From JAPULR01 sp963665075 (GTDB lineage Bacteria > Chloroflexota > Dehalococcoidia > Lucifugimonadales > GCA-2712585), in contig OY762063.1 of NCBI GenBank assembly GCA_963665075.1, positions 744,001-808,000 on the forward strand: a stretch of 64,000 nt of DNA. The letters run 5' to 3'. Both the position numbers and the translations under genes were made by a program. Shown in pieces: positions 1 to 7,847 of the stretch; within the stretch, counting starts at the first letter, position 1, and each line of letters starts with the position of its first letter. A model generated the notes under the pieces. It saw only the letters and a list, made by a program, of their open reading frames with translations, ran no database searches and had not been told where the DNA came from.

Positions 1-1
1 C

Positions 2-838
2 GCCGGAGAAACCGACCGAATAACCTGCATGGGTTCCACCGGCCTCGTCGAAACCACCTCCCCTGCTCTCCTCCGTGATGTTCACGAAATGTCCGAAAAG
101 TACGATACCCGCTACACCATCCACCTCAACCAGAGCCGCCTCGAGGTCGAATCCCTCATGCTCATGCGCGGCGTCCGCCCCACCGAAAGCCTCTTCCACA
201 ACGACTACCTCGGCCCCCGCCTCCTAGCCGCCCACGTCCGATTCCTTAGCCCGTCGGAAATATCCCTACTAGGAACCACCCGCTCCAACGTCTCCCACCA
301 GCCCGCGATGGCCGCCCGCCGCGCCGTCATTCCCCCCATCCCCGCCCTCCGACACGCCGGTTGCACCATCGGCATGGGCACCGACAACAACACCCAGGAT
401 ATGGTCGAAGTCATGCGGACGGGCCTCTTCACCGAGCGCATCATCCGCGACGACGGCATGAACCCCCAACCCGAAGACATCCTGATGATGACGACGATGG
501 GCAGCGCCTCAGCCATCGGCATGCAAAACGAAATCGGCTCCCTCGAAGTCGGCAAGAAAGCCGACCTCTTCATCATCGACGCCATGCGCGCCACCCTCGT
601 CCCCACCAACCGCATCGTCTCCGCCTTCGTCCACAACGGCCAGCCCTCCGACATCGAGTCCGTCATCGTAGACGGCGAATTCGTAATGAAGGACGGACGC
701 ATCCTCAACCTCGACGAAGACACAATCATCCGCGAAGCCGACGCCATCGGACGCAACGTCTGGAAACGCCTCCTCAACAAATACCCCAACGTCCCCTTCC
801 CCCTCTCCCTCCCCCCTAACCCCCCGTCATTCCCGTGA
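2..838 (+). CDS. Amidohydrolase, ATZ/TRZ/cytosine-deaminase-like (5' partial)
   Basis: This is the C-terminal part of a metal-dependent amidohydrolase of the ATZ/TRZ/guanine-deaminase type, which hydrolytically deaminates or dechlorinates ring compounds. The frame is open to the left edge (codons before the ATG at 29 continue in frame), so the N-terminal metal-binding HxH lies outside the window. Visible are IHLNQSRLE (the late barrel His), LLAAHV (second His) and GTDNN (metal-binding Asp), followed by the small beta-sandwich typical of the family (IGSLEVGKKADLFIID). The tail PPNPPSFP and the stop codon are read from a family A palindromic repeat, so the original end was probably changed by the repeat. 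The substrate cannot be told. Confidence 0.85.
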   Translation, partial: AGETDRITCMGSTGLVETTSPALLRDVHEMSEKYDTRYTIHLNQSRLEVESLMLMRGVRPTESLFHNDYLGPRLLAAHVRFLSPSEISLLGTTRSNVSHQPAMAARRAVIPPIPALRHAGCTIGMGTDNNTQDMVEVMRTGLFTERIIRDDGMNPQPEDILMMTTMGSASAIGMQNEIGSLEVGKKADLFIIDAMRATLVPTNRIVSAFVHNGQPSDIESVIVDGEFVMKDGRILNLDEDTIIREADAIGRNVWKRLLNKYPNVPFPLSLPPNPPSFP

Positions 839-1249
839 AAACGGGAATCCATCGCCCCCACGCCAACCTATGTAGGGGCGACCGGCCGGTCGCCCTCCCC
901 CTCTTCCCCTCCCCCCTTGACGAGACCTTTGAACAACCCTCTCAAGAGTTCCGATTAGCCTCTTCCCCCTTGATGGGGGAAGATTGAGATGGGGGTGATT
1001 CTGTCGGAGTGGATGACACATTCGGAAGTTACGCAAAAGTCTCCTCGGGGAAGACGATTAAGCCTGTCCTGAGCCTGTCCTGAGCTTGTCGAAGGGCTTG
1101 TCGAAGGGCTTGTCAAAAGGCCTGTCGAATAGCTTGTCGAAGGGTCGAGCCTATGCGCGCCCCCCACCCCCCATTCCCGCGCAGGCGGGAATCAATAGTC
1201 GGAGCGAACGCCCGCAAGAGTCCCCCCTACGCGAGAGAGGGAACAGGAG
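839..1249. repeat. Intergenic repeat cluster (families A, D, MITE-like, B)
   Basis: No gene is seen. The gap holds the end of a family A hairpin (826-851, the arms ATTCCCG and CGGGAAT), a family D palindrome (873-896, GGCGACCGG and its complement), a degenerate MITE-like element (about 924-1047, left end GAGACCTTTG, right end GTTACGCAAAAGTCTCC) that encloses a family C hairpin, an expanded family B copy (1061-1150, several 11-12 bp internal units) and a second A hairpin (1172-1193). All are in the + orientation. Confidence 0.8.
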
Positions 1250-3196
1250 TTAGACCGCGATGCTGCTAGCCAGAATTTCCCGCTTAACGTACTGCTTCAG
1301 CGAATCGACGCTGGTGTACGGTTGAAAGCCTGCGCGAATTGCTAACCGTTCGACTTCAATTTCCTCATCAATGAGAAGGGCTACCGGCTCGCTTAAGCCC
1401 TGTTGAAGACCATCAGGCCAGGCAAGGTCTAGGATGGCTATGAGCTTCTCGGTTTGCTCGTCAACGAGTTGGTATCCCATCTCCCCCTCCGGCAACCCTT
1501 GTTCAACCACCCAAATGTTAGCATCCAAGAGCAAGTCTTCTTCGTCTGTACTCTTGATGGAACCGAGGGGTTGGCTAGGTTGAGGAGTGACCGTTTCAGG
1601 GATTTCCACTTCTGGAGCGGGTCCTTCGAGAAGAACGTTCAGGAACTGGTTCGCAGCTTGGGCGAGAAGTTGCCATCTGGCTTGAAGGAATTGGGGATAG
1701 TTTTCCATTTTCCATAGCTCTGGATCCATCGGGATCCAGTGGGACTCCAAAGCACCGGGTTGTTTTTCGGCAATCTCTGGAATGTACTCTGATGGGTCAC
1801 GGTTGGAAATCTTTAGGTTTGTGTCTTGAGTAAGGAAGGTGAAGTTTGCCAGGGCGTTGACTTCGCGAATCTGGTATCCGTGTTTGTAGAGCAGGGACTT
1901 GGGGAAAATATGGTGGAGATGTAAGCTACTGAACCTTCCCAACGTGTGTTGGGATAGTTCTATGCCCGTGTCCCAGTCTAATGAATGGTTAACTCTCGTC
2001 ATCATGTATAGCAATGGATAGAAACGTGCCGAAACTCGCCAGTCGTCAAAGTCTTGAGGGGCGATATTCAGGTCTCCCCGGTCACTTCTCAGGCTATCGA
2101 TAAGTCGTTGTAGTCCTTCATTACCCTCGTTAATGGCCTCAAGGTCTTGATTAAGCCTTCCCTCCGTTCCGGCAGAGTAACGCCCCCAAAGCATTGTGTG
2201 AATGTACCAGAACAGCAGACGGTCACGCTCCCTGGGGTCAGATAGGGTTCCTCCCCTATTGTTTAGGTATCTAGCCATGAGCGGGAAGGAATAGGGGCTT
2301 CCAAGTACACGCTGGTGGTCGAGACCCAGGCGGGAGGAAGTAAGGTTAAGGAGGTAGTTAACGTGGCGTTCTGCGCGGTGAAGTCCGTCCTCAATTTCTT
2401 GTGTGCCAACATTATCGAGTGCTTGGTATCGGGCTTGTCCTGTAGCAAGGCTGTTTACGCATCTCAGCAACCATTCTAGACTAAAGTTAAACCCTGCGTT
2501 TCTCCAATGGCCCAACCTGGTGTTCATCTCATCTCGAGCTTCCGGCCAAGAGGCGCATATCTTGGCAAGGGCCAAGTCTCCCTGGGATAGCTTTGTACCT
2601 CCGCTGTTTACTTCGTTGAAGATGTCTACAACGGTCTCGACTGTCATATCTTCGCCGGAAACTTCTTCAACGTGTAGATCGATTTCCCCGATAGAGTAAA
2701 CCCTGTTGAGTCTATTGATATACGCTGCGAAATTGTCCTTCAAGTCTGGGTCTTGTGAAATTATTGTGATGTATTTTTCAAGTCCGCTTTCCATGAGCTC
2801 GGTCACGCTAAACCAACCGGGTTCTTGTCGCATTGTAACAGGAGCGTGGAACTGGAATGCCTCGCTACGTACGTTGAAATACAAGCCGGTGAATGCGTGG
2901 GGATTACCTTCAAAGAACGGCGGGGGCTTACCTCGCTTTATGCCGTATAGGGAAGTGATTCGCTGCTGCCCGTCCAATAGCAATCGGACGGTACCCGCCT
3001 GGATGGGGCCTTCCCCGCGATATGATACGCCTTCTGTCTTTGTCTCCCAAGTGAGGAGGCTACCAATGGGATGTTTTCGATAGAGCGATCCCATGAGTCG
3101 CCTTACTTGAGATCTGTTCCAAACGTATCCACGTTGGAAAACAGGGAGGGTGAGGGATCCGCGGTCAATTTGGTTCAGGATTTCGTTTATTTCCAT
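1250..3196 (-). CDS. DUF262/DUF1524 (GmrSD-like, type IV) restriction protein
   Basis: A 648-residue single-chain protein. The N-terminal DUF262 domain carries QRGYVW (21-26) and DGQQR (75-79), the nucleotide-handling motif of GmrS-like domains. The C-terminal DUF1524 domain carries an HNH/His-Me-type nuclease motif beginning HHIFPKS near residue 427, followed by conserved Asn residues. Proteins with this order are fused GmrSD enzymes that cut phage DNA with modified cytosines. A further ~150 C-terminal residues match nothing I recognise. It stands alone: no methyltransferase or helicase is adjacent, consistent with a type IV system. The ATG at 3196 sits just downstream of a good promoter, so the transcript is nearly leaderless. 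Base composition is lower in GC than the neighbours, hinting at transfer. Confidence 0.88.
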   Translation of the reverse strand: MEINEILNQIDRGSLTLPVFQRGYVWNRSQVRRLMGSLYRKHPIGSLLTWETKTEGVSYRGEGPIQAGTVRLLLDGQQRITSLYGIKRGKPPPFFEGNPHAFTGLYFNVRSEAFQFHAPVTMRQEPGWFSVTELMESGLEKYITIISQDPDLKDNFAAYINRLNRVYSIGEIDLHVEEVSGEDMTVETVVDIFNEVNSGGTKLSQGDLALAKICASWPEARDEMNTRLGHWRNAGFNFSLEWLLRCVNSLATGQARYQALDNVGTQEIEDGLHRAERHVNYLLNLTSSRLGLDHQRVLGSPYSFPLMARYLNNRGGTLSDPRERDRLLFWYIHTMLWGRYSAGTEGRLNQDLEAINEGNEGLQRLIDSLRSDRGDLNIAPQDFDDWRVSARFYPLLYMMTRVNHSLDWDTGIELSQHTLGRFSSLHLHHIFPKSLLYKHGYQIREVNALANFTFLTQDTNLKISNRDPSEYIPEIAEKQPGALESHWIPMDPELWKMENYPQFLQARWQLLAQAANQFLNVLLEGPAPEVEIPETVTPQPSQPLGSIKSTDEEDLLLDANIWVVEQGLPEGEMGYQLVDEQTEKLIAILDLAWPDGLQQGLSEPVALLIDEEIEVERLAIRAGFQPYTSVDSLKQYVKREILASSIAV

Positions 3197-3207
3197 AACT
3201 GTTCCAA

Positions 3208-3236
3208 ATTTTACCTTTGTGCCTTAAGGTAATCAA
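3208..3236 (-). promoter_or_regulatory. Promoter of the DUF262 gene
   Basis: On the minus strand TTGATT, a 17-base spacer and TAAAAT. The predicted transcription start lies about 5 bases before the ATG at 3196, so the mRNA would have almost no leader and no Shine-Dalgarno site. Confidence 0.6.
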
Positions 3237-3378
3237 GTATTGCAGACTGCGCACTGATTGGGTCATCTTTAGCCTCAACCAGATTCGTCACTCCGCTTCG
3301 CAAAGAACAGAGAAGTAAGTTAGCCTATTAGACGGCTCTGTCTCAGTAGGGTTTGGGATCGTGTGGGGTGTTGTCATG

Positions 3379-3696
3379 TTAGGAAGGATTAGGGTCGGCG
3401 TTATTATCGGGTATGTTGAAGTGACGGATAATTGCATGAATGAGCCGGCGGTATTCTTCTTCCAACTTAAGTGCTGAAGCCAGTGAACGTTTCGAACGCT
3501 CCAGCATTTTGTCCTGACGCTCTAATAGTTTGGCGTGATGGTCTCGCCAATCCTCATCATCCCGCGACTTTAGTGTGCATGGTCTGGCTGGGTTTAGTCG
3601 CTGGATTTCCAGCATTCTATCCAGATGATATCGTTGCCTGGTAAGTTCAACCATCATTCTACGATATCGTTCCGGGATGCTTTGTAGTTTGACCAT
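3379..3696 (-). CDS. Small hypothetical protein, helical
   Basis: 105 residues, not recognised. It is rich in Arg, Lys, Glu and Leu and is predicted by eye to be nearly all helix, with heptad-like stretches (residues 52-90, KLLERQDKMLERSKRSLASA) suggesting a coiled coil. It has no signal peptide, membrane segment or cysteine motif beyond one Cys. ATG at 3696 is preceded by AAAGG. It lies 182 bases downstream of the DUF262 nuclease on the same strand, but whether it belongs to the same defence unit is unknown. Codon use is less GC-biased than the metabolic genes, as in the nuclease. Confidence 0.6.
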   Translation of the reverse strand: MVKLQSIPERYRRMMVELTRQRYHLDRMLEIQRLNPARPCTLKSRDDEDWRDHHAKLLERQDKMLERSKRSLASALKLEEEYRRLIHAIIRHFNIPDNNADPNPS

Positions 3697-3904
3697 TTAG
3701 GGGCCTTTCGTTGGGTTGGTGGCACTGTCTACGAGATTCTTCGTCGCGGAGCCTCCTCAGAATGACATGCGGGTATAGGAGGGGGTTCACCTCCATCCTA
3801 GCCTTCCCCCATCAAGTGAGAAGGGATTAAGAGGGATTTCCCCGCTCGACCCTTTGACAAGCTCAGGGTGAGCGGGAGATGGGATGGCAATTGCGCCTTT
3901 CGGA
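3697..3904. repeat. Reverse-oriented repeats (families F, C, B)
   Basis: Copies of family F (about 3734-3766, beginning GATTCTTCGTCGCGG), family C (about 3788-3835) and family B (3842-3875, beginning CCGCTCGACCCTTTGACAAG). All three are in the opposite orientation to every other copy I found in the window. Confidence 0.8.
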
Positions 3905-5413
3905 TTAGTCCGCGGTGGGGCCGTGGGGGGCGTAGGAGGTGGCGTTGGGGTCGCGGGCGGCGAACTTGGCGCGGCCCTGCTTGCCCACCAGCTTGCCGTC
4001 GTCGATGACGACTTCGCCTCGTACCATCGTCATCACTGGGAAGCCGACAAGTTCCATGCCCTCGAAGGTGTTGAGGTCGCTGATGCCGTGCTCCTTGCCG
4101 ACGGTCTCCATCCGGGCGGGATCCCAAAGGACGGCGTCGGCGTCGGAACCGACCTGCAGGGCGCCCTTCTTGGGCCAGATGCCGAAAATCTTGGCGGGGT
4201 TCTCACAGAATAGCTGGACGAAGCGCGGGAGCGTGATCTTGCCGGTGTTGACTCCGTGGGTCCAGACGACGGGCATCATGAACTCCAGGGTGCTGAGCCC
4301 GGCGGCCACTTTGAAGATGTCGATTTCGTCGGGGTCAGGCTCGGGGGCGTCGCCGATGACGGAGCCGGAGAGGCTGCCCGTGATTTTCAGGTTCTTGGTG
4401 TAGCCGGTAAAGTCGCTGGCGATGGTAGAAAGGCTGCCGCTGGCCACTCCCTTCCACATGGCGTCCACGTCCGGGTCATTACGCAGGGGCGGCGCAACCT
4501 TGTACTTGTAGCCGTGCTCAATCATCATGTCGTCTGTGAGGGTCAGGTAGTGGGGGCAAGTCTCGCCGTATAGCGGCAGCCCCTTCTGCTTGTAGTGGTC
4601 GAGCACGGGCACCACTTCGGCGGAGCTGAGGTGGACGGGGTAGAGGGGAGAGCCGGTGACGAGGGCCATCGTGGCGGCGCGATTGACCGCCTCGGCCTCA
4701 ACAATGGAGGGCGCGGCCTTGTGGTAGTACTCGGGGGAAGTGTGCCCGCCGTGCCTGAACTGGTCTTCCAGATAGGCCTTGCAGGTGCCGTTTTCGGCGT
4801 GAACCATGACCATGCCGCCGTTGTGCGCGGCGTGGTGCATCACCATCATCACCTGATCGTCGGGCAGCGCCATCAGGTTGGAGTAGTCGCTTTCGGTGGG
4901 GAGGACGAAGGGATTCCAGGTCATGAAGAGCTTGAAGGAGCAGGCGCCCAGCTTCACCAGGTCCGGGATGACCTTGTGGAGGTCGTCCTTGTCCCGCATG
5001 GTAATCAGGCCGTGGCAGGTGAAGTCCGTGTAGGAATACTCCTCGGCGAACTCGATGAAGCCCTTGACGATGTCGGGGTTGTACTTACGGATGCCCCACT
5101 GATTGTTGAAGTGCTCGTGGCGGTGGGTTTCGGAGCCGATGAAGGCGCCAACGGTGGTGACTCCCCCGTAAGCGGCGCACATGGAGTAGGTGTCAATCTT
5201 GTCGCCGAAGATGGGGTGGGAGTGGGAGTCGATGCCGCCGGGCAGGACGTACTTGCCGGTGGCGTCGATGGTGCGTCTGACTTCGTGATGAGAGAGATCC
5301 GGCCCTGACTCAACAACCTTGCCGTCGTTGACCAGAAGGTCGGAGCGGGAGATGCCGTCGCCGGAAACCAGAAGGCCTCCGCGGATTAGAAGGTCTGAGC
5401 GTTGGGTGGTCAT
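3905..5413 (-). CDS. Dihydropyrimidinase / D-hydantoinase family protein
   Basis: A 502-residue cyclic amidohydrolase that opens rings such as dihydropyrimidines, hydantoins or allantoin. The complete binuclear metal site is visible: DSHSH (His64, His66), the lysine that becomes carboxylated (Lys161 in SFKLFMTW), His205 in VHAENG, His261 in YPVHLSS and Asp334 in IASDFTGYT. Length matches the family (about 460-500). The usual GGxDxHxH motif is present as GGIDSHSH. ATG at 5413 has GGAGG about 7 bases upstream. The gene is divergent from queA. Together with the amidases and amidohydrolases elsewhere it suggests nitrogen scavenging from cyclic amides; the true substrate is not determinable. Confidence 0.9.
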   Translation of the reverse strand: MTTQRSDLLIRGGLLVSGDGISRSDLLVNDGKVVESGPDLSHHEVRRTIDATGKYVLPGGIDSHSHPIFGDKIDTYSMCAAYGGVTTVGAFIGSETHRHEHFNNQWGIRKYNPDIVKGFIEFAEEYSYTDFTCHGLITMRDKDDLHKVIPDLVKLGACSFKLFMTWNPFVLPTESDYSNLMALPDDQVMMVMHHAAHNGGMVMVHAENGTCKAYLEDQFRHGGHTSPEYYHKAAPSIVEAEAVNRAATMALVTGSPLYPVHLSSAEVVPVLDHYKQKGLPLYGETCPHYLTLTDDMMIEHGYKYKVAPPLRNDPDVDAMWKGVASGSLSTIASDFTGYTKNLKITGSLSGSVIGDAPEPDPDEIDIFKVAAGLSTLEFMMPVVWTHGVNTGKITLPRFVQLFCENPAKIFGIWPKKGALQVGSDADAVLWDPARMETVGKEHGISDLNTFEGMELVGFPVMTMVRGEVVIDDGKLVGKQGRAKFAARDPNATSYAPHGPTAD

Positions 5414-5477
5414 GGGCCGTCCTCCAAATTTGGTTGCCCTATGCTAGCACGGGGATACAGGGCGGGCAAGTTGGCGA

Positions 5478-5486
5478 TGGTATAAT
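5478..5486 (+). promoter_or_regulatory. Extended -10 promoter of queA
   Basis: TGGTATAAT, an extended -10 element ending 9 bases before the queA ATG at 5496. No Shine-Dalgarno fits between them, so queA is predicted to be leaderless. Confidence 0.6.
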
Positions 5487-5495
5487 TCGCGACCG

Positions 5496-6524
5496 ATGAA
5501 GACTGCGGATTTTGACTACGATTTGCCTGATGAGTTGATTGCCCAGCGGCCGGCGGAACCGCGGGATTCGAGCCGGTTGATGGTGATGGATAGGGCGTCG
5601 GGGCGGATTGAGCATTCGGTGTTTCGCAGGCTGGGGGAGTATCTGCGGGCGGGGGATCTGCTGGTGGCGAACGATACGCGGGTCATCCGGGGGAGGCTCA
5701 GGGCGCGGCGGAAGGGGACGGGAGGTCGGGTGGAATTTTTGCTGCTGCGTCGTTTGTCGGCGGGGATGTGGCTGGGGGTGGGGCGCCCAGGTCGGCGGAT
5801 GCGTGTGGGAGAGGTGTACGAGGTGAAGGGGGCAGATGTGGAAGTGGAGGTGCAGGGGAGGTCGGAGGATGGGACGTTGACGTTGAGCCTGTCGTCGGAG
5901 GAAGGGATGGAGGAGTGGGGGGAGACGCCGCTCCCGCCGTATATTAGGGAGCCGTTGGGGGACCCGGAGCGATACCAGACGGTGTACGCGAAGGAGCCGG
6001 GCAGCGCGGCGGCGCCGACGGCGGGGCTGCACTTTACGAGGGAATTGATGGAAGGGCTGGCGTCGCAGGGGGTGGGCCGGGCGTATGTGACGCTGCACGT
6101 GGGATTGGATACGTTTCGGCCCGTGACGGAGGAGAACCCCAGGCGACACCAGATTCACAAAGAGTTCTGCCGGTTGGATTCGGCGGCGGCGGAGAAGATC
6201 AACGCTTGTCGTCGAGGGCTAGGCAGGGTGGTGGCGGTGGGGACAACGTCGGTGCGGACGTTGGAGCAGGCGGGGATATGGCTGCGGGAACGAAGAGCGG
6301 GGGATGTTGCGGCGGTTTCGGGATGGGCGGACCTGCTGATTCTGCCCGGATATTCGTTCAGGATGGTGGACGTGATGATAACCAACTTTCACCTTCCAAG
6401 GTCTACAACGCTGATGATGACGGCGTCGTTTGCCGGCAAGGAACTGCTGATGGAGGCGTACCGGGAGGCGATTAGAGAAGGGTATCGCTTCTACAGCTTC
6501 GGGGATGCGATGCTGATTCTATAG
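5496..6524 (+). CDS. queA: S-adenosylmethionine:tRNA ribosyltransferase-isomerase
   Basis: QueA transfers and isomerises the ribosyl part of SAM onto 7-aminomethyl-deazaguanine in tRNA, giving epoxyqueuosine at position 34 of tRNAs with GUN anticodons. The 342 residues cover the full family length. Diagnostic blocks are visible: FDYDLPDELIAQRPAEPRD at the N-terminus, LVANDTRVI, PPYIREP, RYQTVYAKEPGSAAAPTAG, LHVGLDTFRPV and TTSVRTLE. No tgt or other queuosine genes are next to it. The start is the ATG right after an extended -10 element. The + strand is markedly G-rich here, opposite to the region right of 11.9 kb. Confidence 0.97.
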   Translation: MKTADFDYDLPDELIAQRPAEPRDSSRLMVMDRASGRIEHSVFRRLGEYLRAGDLLVANDTRVIRGRLRARRKGTGGRVEFLLLRRLSAGMWLGVGRPGRRMRVGEVYEVKGADVEVEVQGRSEDGTLTLSLSSEEGMEEWGETPLPPYIREPLGDPERYQTVYAKEPGSAAAPTAGLHFTRELMEGLASQGVGRAYVTLHVGLDTFRPVTEENPRRHQIHKEFCRLDSAAAEKINACRRGLGRVVAVGTTSVRTLEQAGIWLRERRAGDVAAVSGWADLLILPGYSFRMVDVMITNFHLPRSTTLMMTASFAGKELLMEAYREAIREGYRFYSFGDAMLIL

Positions 6525-6559
6525 GGATCTGCATGACAGGGGGATTGGGATGATGTAGG

Positions 6560-6616
6560 TTGCGAGGCTTGGAGAAATATGGTAATATACGGATGCATAC
6601 ACATACGTAGGCATAC
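6560..6616 (+). promoter_or_regulatory. Promoter and hexamer repeats upstream of the VapBC-type operon
   Basis: TTGCGA (6560-6565), 17-base spacer, TAATAT (6583-6588). Just downstream are three related hexamers GCATAC (6595), ACATAC (6601) and GCATAC (6611), a plausible operator for the ribbon-helix-helix antitoxin, which usually represses its own operon. Confidence 0.5.
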
Positions 6617-6660
6617 GGAAGAGAAGAAGGTCACGCAAGAAAGCAGAAAAGGAGAAACAC

Positions 6661-6942
6661 ATGGCGCTGGAAAAACGGGTTGAAGTGCTCTTCGAAAAAG
6701 ATAAGTTCACTTATTTGGAGCGGAAAGCAAAAGAAGAAAAGACTTCTGTGGGTCACCTTATACGTGAGGCTGTAGAGGTCGCTTACTTGACTAGCCAGGT
6801 AGAAAAGAGGAAGGAAGCCGTGGCAAGCCTTCTGTCGGCGGAGTACGACTTTGGAGCGTCTTGGGAGGAACTCAAGGAAGAGATGGCGGTGGACAGGTAC
6901 CGGCAAACAATGAAGTCAATCAATGAAGAAGCGATAAGTTGA
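6661..6942 (+). CDS. Ribbon-helix-helix antitoxin
   Basis: 93 residues. The N-terminal part (RVEVLFEKDKFTYLERKAKE, then KTSVGHLIREAVE) fits a ribbon-helix-helix DNA-binding fold: one beta strand followed by two helices. The C-terminal half is acidic and helical (SWEELKEEMAVDRY), as in antitoxin segments that wrap the toxin. AAGGAG lies about 6 bases before the ATG. The stop codon overlaps the TTG start of the downstream PIN toxin (TTGA), so the two are translationally coupled. Repression by the toxin-antitoxin complex on the upstream hexamer repeats is an inference. Confidence 0.8.
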   Translation: MALEKRVEVLFEKDKFTYLERKAKEEKTSVGHLIREAVEVAYLTSQVEKRKEAVASLLSAEYDFGASWEELKEEMAVDRYRQTMKSINEEAIS

Positions 6943-7364
6943 AACTGCTGGATACCAACATTTTCATCTATGCGATGGGCAGGCCTAACCCATACAAAGA
7001 CCCGTGCCTTAGAATTGTGGCAGCATTAGAAGGGAGTTTTCACGGGTATCTTACCAATACCGAAGTACTACAGGAAATCTTGCACATTTTCGTAAGAAGG
7101 GGTGAAAGAGAGCATGGGGCAAGGAGGGTGCGCGAAATAATGGATTCGGTGGAGGAGGTCATTCCAATCGGGCGCGAGGAGATCTATGTCGCCTCTCGCC
7201 TATTGATTCAGCGCCCGCAACTAGATGCAAGGGACGCCATCCACGCAGCAGTCGTGCAGCTGCACGGGTTGGAAGGCATCGTAAGCGCGGACCGGGGGTT
7301 TGACGTGATACGCGGGGTTACGCGGTTTGACCCGATGGAGATGTTTCCAAACTATTTGGGCTGA
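6939..7364 (+). CDS. vapC: PIN-domain toxin, VapC-like
   Basis: 141 residues forming a complete PIN domain, a Mg-dependent ribonuclease that usually cuts tRNA or rRNA. Acidic catalytic residues are visible: Asp in LLDTNIF (residue 5), Glu in NTEVLQEI, Asp in LDARDAIHAA and Asp in SADRGFD. Translation begins at TTG (6939) overlapping the antitoxin stop, an arrangement that keeps toxin output below that of antitoxin. Its 3' end overlaps the 3' end of the convergent VOC gene by 13 bases. Confidence 0.88.
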   Translation: MKLLDTNIFIYAMGRPNPYKDPCLRIVAALEGSFHGYLTNTEVLQEILHIFVRRGEREHGARRVREIMDSVEEVIPIGREEIYVASRLLIQRPQLDARDAIHAAVVQLHGLEGIVSADRGFDVIRGVTRFDPMEMFPNYLG

Positions 7365-7717
7365 GGAATCTGGAGGAGTTGGAGCAGGTTGCCGTCGGGG
7401 TCTTCGAAGGTGGCGACCCAACCGCCCCAGGATTCCTTTTCGGGTAGGCGCACAAACTTAACACCTTCTTCCGACAGGCGGCGGTGCTCGGCATGGATGT
7501 CGTCGACGCCCAGGTTAATCATTATGCGGTGGGGGTCTCTTGTGGGCCCGTCAACGCCGTCATGCGAACCCAGATTCAGCCGCATATTTCCGAAGCGGAA
7601 CGCGACGAAGTCGCCGTGGTCGGAGTGCAGAGGAAGACGGAGGATGTCCTTGTAGAAGATTCGCAATTCGTCCAGGTTGGAAGTCCAGACATTTACGCCC
7701 ACTACGCCGTTTATCAT
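7352..7717 (-). CDS. VOC (glyoxalase/bleomycin-resistance/dioxygenase) family protein
   Basis: 121 residues with one betaalphabetabetabeta repeat pair: VVGVNVWTSNLDELRIFYKD at the N-terminus and WVATFEDPDGNLLQLLQ at the C-terminus. The family binds a divalent metal and includes lactoylglutathione lyases, epimerases and dioxygenases. A metal-ligand candidate Glu occurs as Asp-Pro-Asp-Gly-Asn followed by the hydrophobic strand, but the usual EF(x)DP Glu is FED here; no function can be assigned. ATG at 7717. Convergent and slightly overlapping with the PIN toxin gene. Confidence 0.85.
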   Translation of the reverse strand: MINGVVGVNVWTSNLDELRIFYKDILRLPLHSDHGDFVAFRFGNMRLNLGSHDGVDGPTRDPHRIMINLGVDDIHAEHRRLSEEGVKFVRLPEKESWGGWVATFEDPDGNLLQLLQIPQPK

Positions 7718-7847
7718 CGCAATTCACCATATTGCTTCAACTGGAAGGCTATAGTCGCCCTCATATAGCATTCTACTACTCGGCGAAAGTATCCAGAAGA
7801 GGCGGCAGGGGTTATACTTGAGGAGCAAAAGTACGCAGGAGGGAGTC

